From: an uncultured Acetatifactor sp.
Lineage (GTDB): Bacteria > Bacillota > Clostridia > Lachnospirales > Lachnospiraceae
Assembly: GCA_947630715.1 (NCBI GenBank)
Contig: CANRIP010000003.1
Location: forward strand, 36,253-100,252
DNA length: 64,000 bases
Reading direction: 5' to 3'
Under the pieces are notes generated by a model. That model saw only the letters and a program-made list of their open reading frames with translations, searched no databases and had not been told where the DNA came from. Positions 63,552 through 64,000 of the stretch are shown in pieces (position 1 is the stretch's first letter; each line of letters begins with the position of its first letter). The position numbers and the translations under genes were made by a program.

Positions 63552-63734
63552 TTATACTTTCTGTAACTTTCTTTCCTGCATCTCCTTGAAAAAAGCTCTC
63601 CCACCTTCATTATAAAAATTGATTCTTTCTTGTTATGTCATATCTTTTGTGAGTTCATAGTGATATTCTCTAATTTTATAAATATCCTCAATCGTAAAAT
63701 TCGGACTAATAACAGGTTTCGTAATCATAATCAT
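63552..63734 (-). pseudogene. Broken small gene next to the Fic remnant (possible antitoxin-type partner)
   Basis: The ATG at 63734 opens MIMITKPVISPNFTIEDIYK and continues to KDMT, then an in-frame TAA (63633-63635). After it the same frame resumes with QERINFYNEGGRAFFKEM and ends at 63552. The continuous coding character on both sides of the stop suggests a nonsense mutation in a protein of about 60 residues. Its start overlaps the stop of the Fic remnant (ATGA), as in a toxin-antitoxin pair. The partner role is inference. Confidence 0.55.
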
Positions 63735-64000
63735 TCCTCACTGACACAGATTCTTTTAATACACCACGACTGCATAAAATCAATGATCTCTTTGTCATTA
63801 CCATTTTCATAAAATTCTAACAATAAAGTTTTAAATTCTTCCATTTTGTCAATCGGAATCTGAAAAATACCCACATTATTCTGAATTAATATCTTATTGG
63901 TGATAAGTTGCGCTACCCGCTTATTTCCATCAGCTCATGTCAAGCATGGGACAAAAAAAATTTTATTTTTTTGCTGATGTCTGCAAACGCCTATTTTATA
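63731..64000 (-). pseudogene. Fic-domain protein remnant, C-terminal part, cut by window edge
   Basis: The frame entering from the right edge carries ADGNKRVAQLITNKILIQN, then QIPIDKMEEF and a helical end, the C-terminal half of a Fic domain (family motif HPFxDGNKR). An in-frame TGA at 63935-63937 falls where the motif phenylalanine should be, and the catalytic histidine position reads Leu. Both make the enzyme inactive. Fic proteins transfer AMP or related groups to target proteins. Whether an intact 5' part exists lies outside the window. Confidence 0.7.

Noticed and set aside
63935..63937. TGA in the Fic remnant as a selenocysteine or recoding site
   Set aside because: No selenocysteine-type hairpin is evident after it, the catalytic histidine position is also lost, and the neighbouring gene carries a TAA; decay explains all three.

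Overview
The window is chromosomal DNA of a spore-forming, flagellated member of the Clostridia, most likely family Lachnospiraceae. The evidence is a Gram-positive PolC, complete sporulation genes (spoIIGA, sigE, sigG, sigK, spoIIP, gpr, spoVD, a spoVB-like flippase), CodY next to the flagellar operon, and a GC-rich background broken only by an AT-rich patch at the right edge. Almost all genes lie on the minus strand. The only plus-strand genes are rpsT, a PHP phosphatase gene, a spoVB-like gene and sigG.

Region by region, in plus-strand coordinates. 1-8959 is the flagellar basal-body operon, transcribed flgB-flgC-fliE-fliF-fliG-fliH-fliI-fliJ-ylxF-fliK, with fliK cut by the window edge. codY lies just upstream at 9430-10218, as in Bacillus, and a CodY-like site sits inside the flagellar promoter. 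10364-12442 is topA, followed by a tRNA-Glu(CTC) gene and then polC and ispG. 18687-24759 holds dprA, comM, pilT, a degenerate HD-GYP protein and sigK. 24843-30209 is the sporulation/translation cluster gpr-spoIIP-lepA-hemW, with rpsT divergent from gpr. 30751-32716 is a TPM-domain protein paired with a zinc-ribbon protein. 32925-36218 is the glycolytic unit gapA-pgk-tpiA. 36370-37360 is a PHP phosphatase gene behind an unusually structured leader. 37377-41042 holds nifS, nifU, mnmA and an unknown gene. 41202-47254 holds a spoVB-like flippase, nrdR, a YlmC/YmxH protein, sigG, a VanZ-like protein, an unknown gene, sigE and spoIIGA. 47428-60519 is the division and cell-wall cluster mraZ-rsmH-ftsL-pbp-spoVD-mraY-murD-ftsW-murA-divIB-ftsZ. 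60852-62838 holds lgt and ychF. The last kilobase is AT-rich and holds gene debris, including a broken Fic-domain gene and a broken small partner gene.

How the genes fit together. Three sporulation sigma factors of the mother cell and forespore (E, G, K) lie within about 23 kb. The spoIIGA-sigE pair has a promoter with a consensus -35 and -10 spaced 21 bp apart and Spo0A boxes, the arrangement of the Spo0A-activated spoIIG promoter. sigG has its own sigma-F/G-type promoter, and sigK is encoded without a pro-sequence. The cell-wall cluster is preceded by MraZ boxes.

Novelty. No complete new defence or metabolic system was found. The observations most worth a second look are the multi-hairpin leader before the PHP gene, a set of sequence-unrelated degenerate tandem arrays in the intergenic gaps (periods about 15-22 bp), the spoIIG promoter architecture, and the sigK that lacks a pro-sequence. 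Several starts were moved from the longest open frame to an internal codon where a ribosome-binding site decides it (codY, fliH, rpsT, ftsZ, sigE, ispG, dprA, mraZ and others).
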